From: Betaproteobacteria bacterium
GTDB taxonomy: Bacteria > Pseudomonadota > Gammaproteobacteria > Burkholderiales > Burkholderiaceae_E
Assembly: GCA_018970865.1 (NCBI GenBank)
Contig: JAGWVN010000033.1
Coordinates: 1 to 33,701 of the forward strand
Reading direction: 5' to 3'
Length of the DNA stretch: 33,701 bases
Shown piece after piece: positions 33,566 to 33,701 of this stretch (position 1 is its first letter; the number at the start of each line of letters is the position of its first letter). The translations under genes and the position numbers were made by a program. A model generated the notes under the pieces. The model saw only the letters and a list, made by a program, of their open reading frames with translations. It made no database searches and was not told the origin of the DNA.

Positions 33566-33701
33566 ATGGCTCGCGCCGCATCGCTGAAATCCATCGAAAC
33601 CCAGATCCGTCGACTGCAGGAAAAGGCGGAGAAACTCAAGGCCAGTCGCAAGGGCCCTGCCATTCGCGACATCGTGCGCCGGATGAAAGCCGAAGGCATC
33701 A
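33566..33701 (+). CDS. H-NS family nucleoid-associated protein, N-terminal part (runs off right edge)
   Basis: The first 45 residues of a small DNA-binding protein. The ATG at 33566 follows GGAGGA at 5 bp, and the frame reads MARAASLKSIETQIRRLQEK and on through AIRDIVRRMKAEGI to the edge. This is the helical oligomerisation half of H-NS-like proteins of Burkholderiales (BpH3/HvrA type), which silence AT-rich genes. The C-terminal DNA-binding domain, with its expected GRG-R-P motif, lies beyond the window. It is divergent from the arsS-like operon. The start region is slightly less GC-rich than its surroundings, as is common for H-NS genes. Confidence 0.85.
   Translation, partial: MARAASLKSIETQIRRLQEKAEKLKASRKGPAIRDIVRRMKAEGI

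Overview
The window is chromosomal DNA of very high GC content, with dense coding and short intergenic gaps. Gene content and order point to a betaproteobacterium, most likely Burkholderiales. The basis is the order pepA-holC-DUF2486-valS, divergent from lptF-lptG, and an H-NS-family gene with the short-linker N-terminus typical of that order. Genus cannot be fixed by reading alone. No insertion sequence, prophage gene, integrase or CRISPR array was seen. Two genes run off the edges: valS on the left and an H-NS-family gene on the right.

Left block (1-6.8 kb): housekeeping. pepA, holC, a DUF2486 gene and valS form a tightly packed leftward unit. lptF and lptG run rightward from a shared 60-bp divergent promoter region and encode the LptB2FG permease subunits. 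Between lptG and the next gene (6814-7041) lies what looks like an unannotated small RNA gene: a plausible promoter, three stem-loops, an exposed run of GGA triplets and a strong intrinsic terminator.

7-14.7 kb: metabolic accessory genes. A D-arginine-dehydrogenase-like flavoenzyme faces an arylformamidase-like hydrolase, and their stop codons sit inside one shared palindrome. tRNA-Ala(CGC) follows. Next is a likely catabolic cluster: a class III CoA-transferase and an SRPBCC gene leftward, and SDR, GST-like and SnoaL-like genes rightward. A LysR-type regulator closes it. The same LysR-style palindrome, TTGC-N7-GCAA, occurs in the divergent CoA-transferase/SDR promoter region and just upstream of the lysR start, which suggests that this regulator controls the cluster and itself.

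14.7-26.5 kb: envelope functions. A DUF3047 exported protein is coupled to a phospholipase-D/cardiolipin-synthase-like lipoprotein. A long leftward run then encodes a WaaQ-type heptosyltransferase, NfeD, an SPFH/stomatin protein, DUF2237, and an ABC exporter (ATPase, 791-aa FtsX-like permease, HlyD-like adaptor). A large lipoprotein of unknown function with an (Ala-Pro) tandem-repeat linker runs the other way.

26.6-33.7 kb: serS is followed directly by tRNA-Ser(CGA). serS has a terminator-like hairpin ending 6 nt before its start codon. A crotonase-fold protein lacking both hydratase glutamates follows. A leftward, translationally coupled trio encodes an ArsS-like radical SAM enzyme, a TVP38/TMEM64-flavin disulfide reductase fusion, and a metallophosphoesterase-like protein with a degenerate first metal motif. 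Those three genes are fused end to end by 1-4 bp overlaps and look like one pathway. The most promising undescribed elements are the candidate small RNA at about 6890-6990 and this arsS trio.
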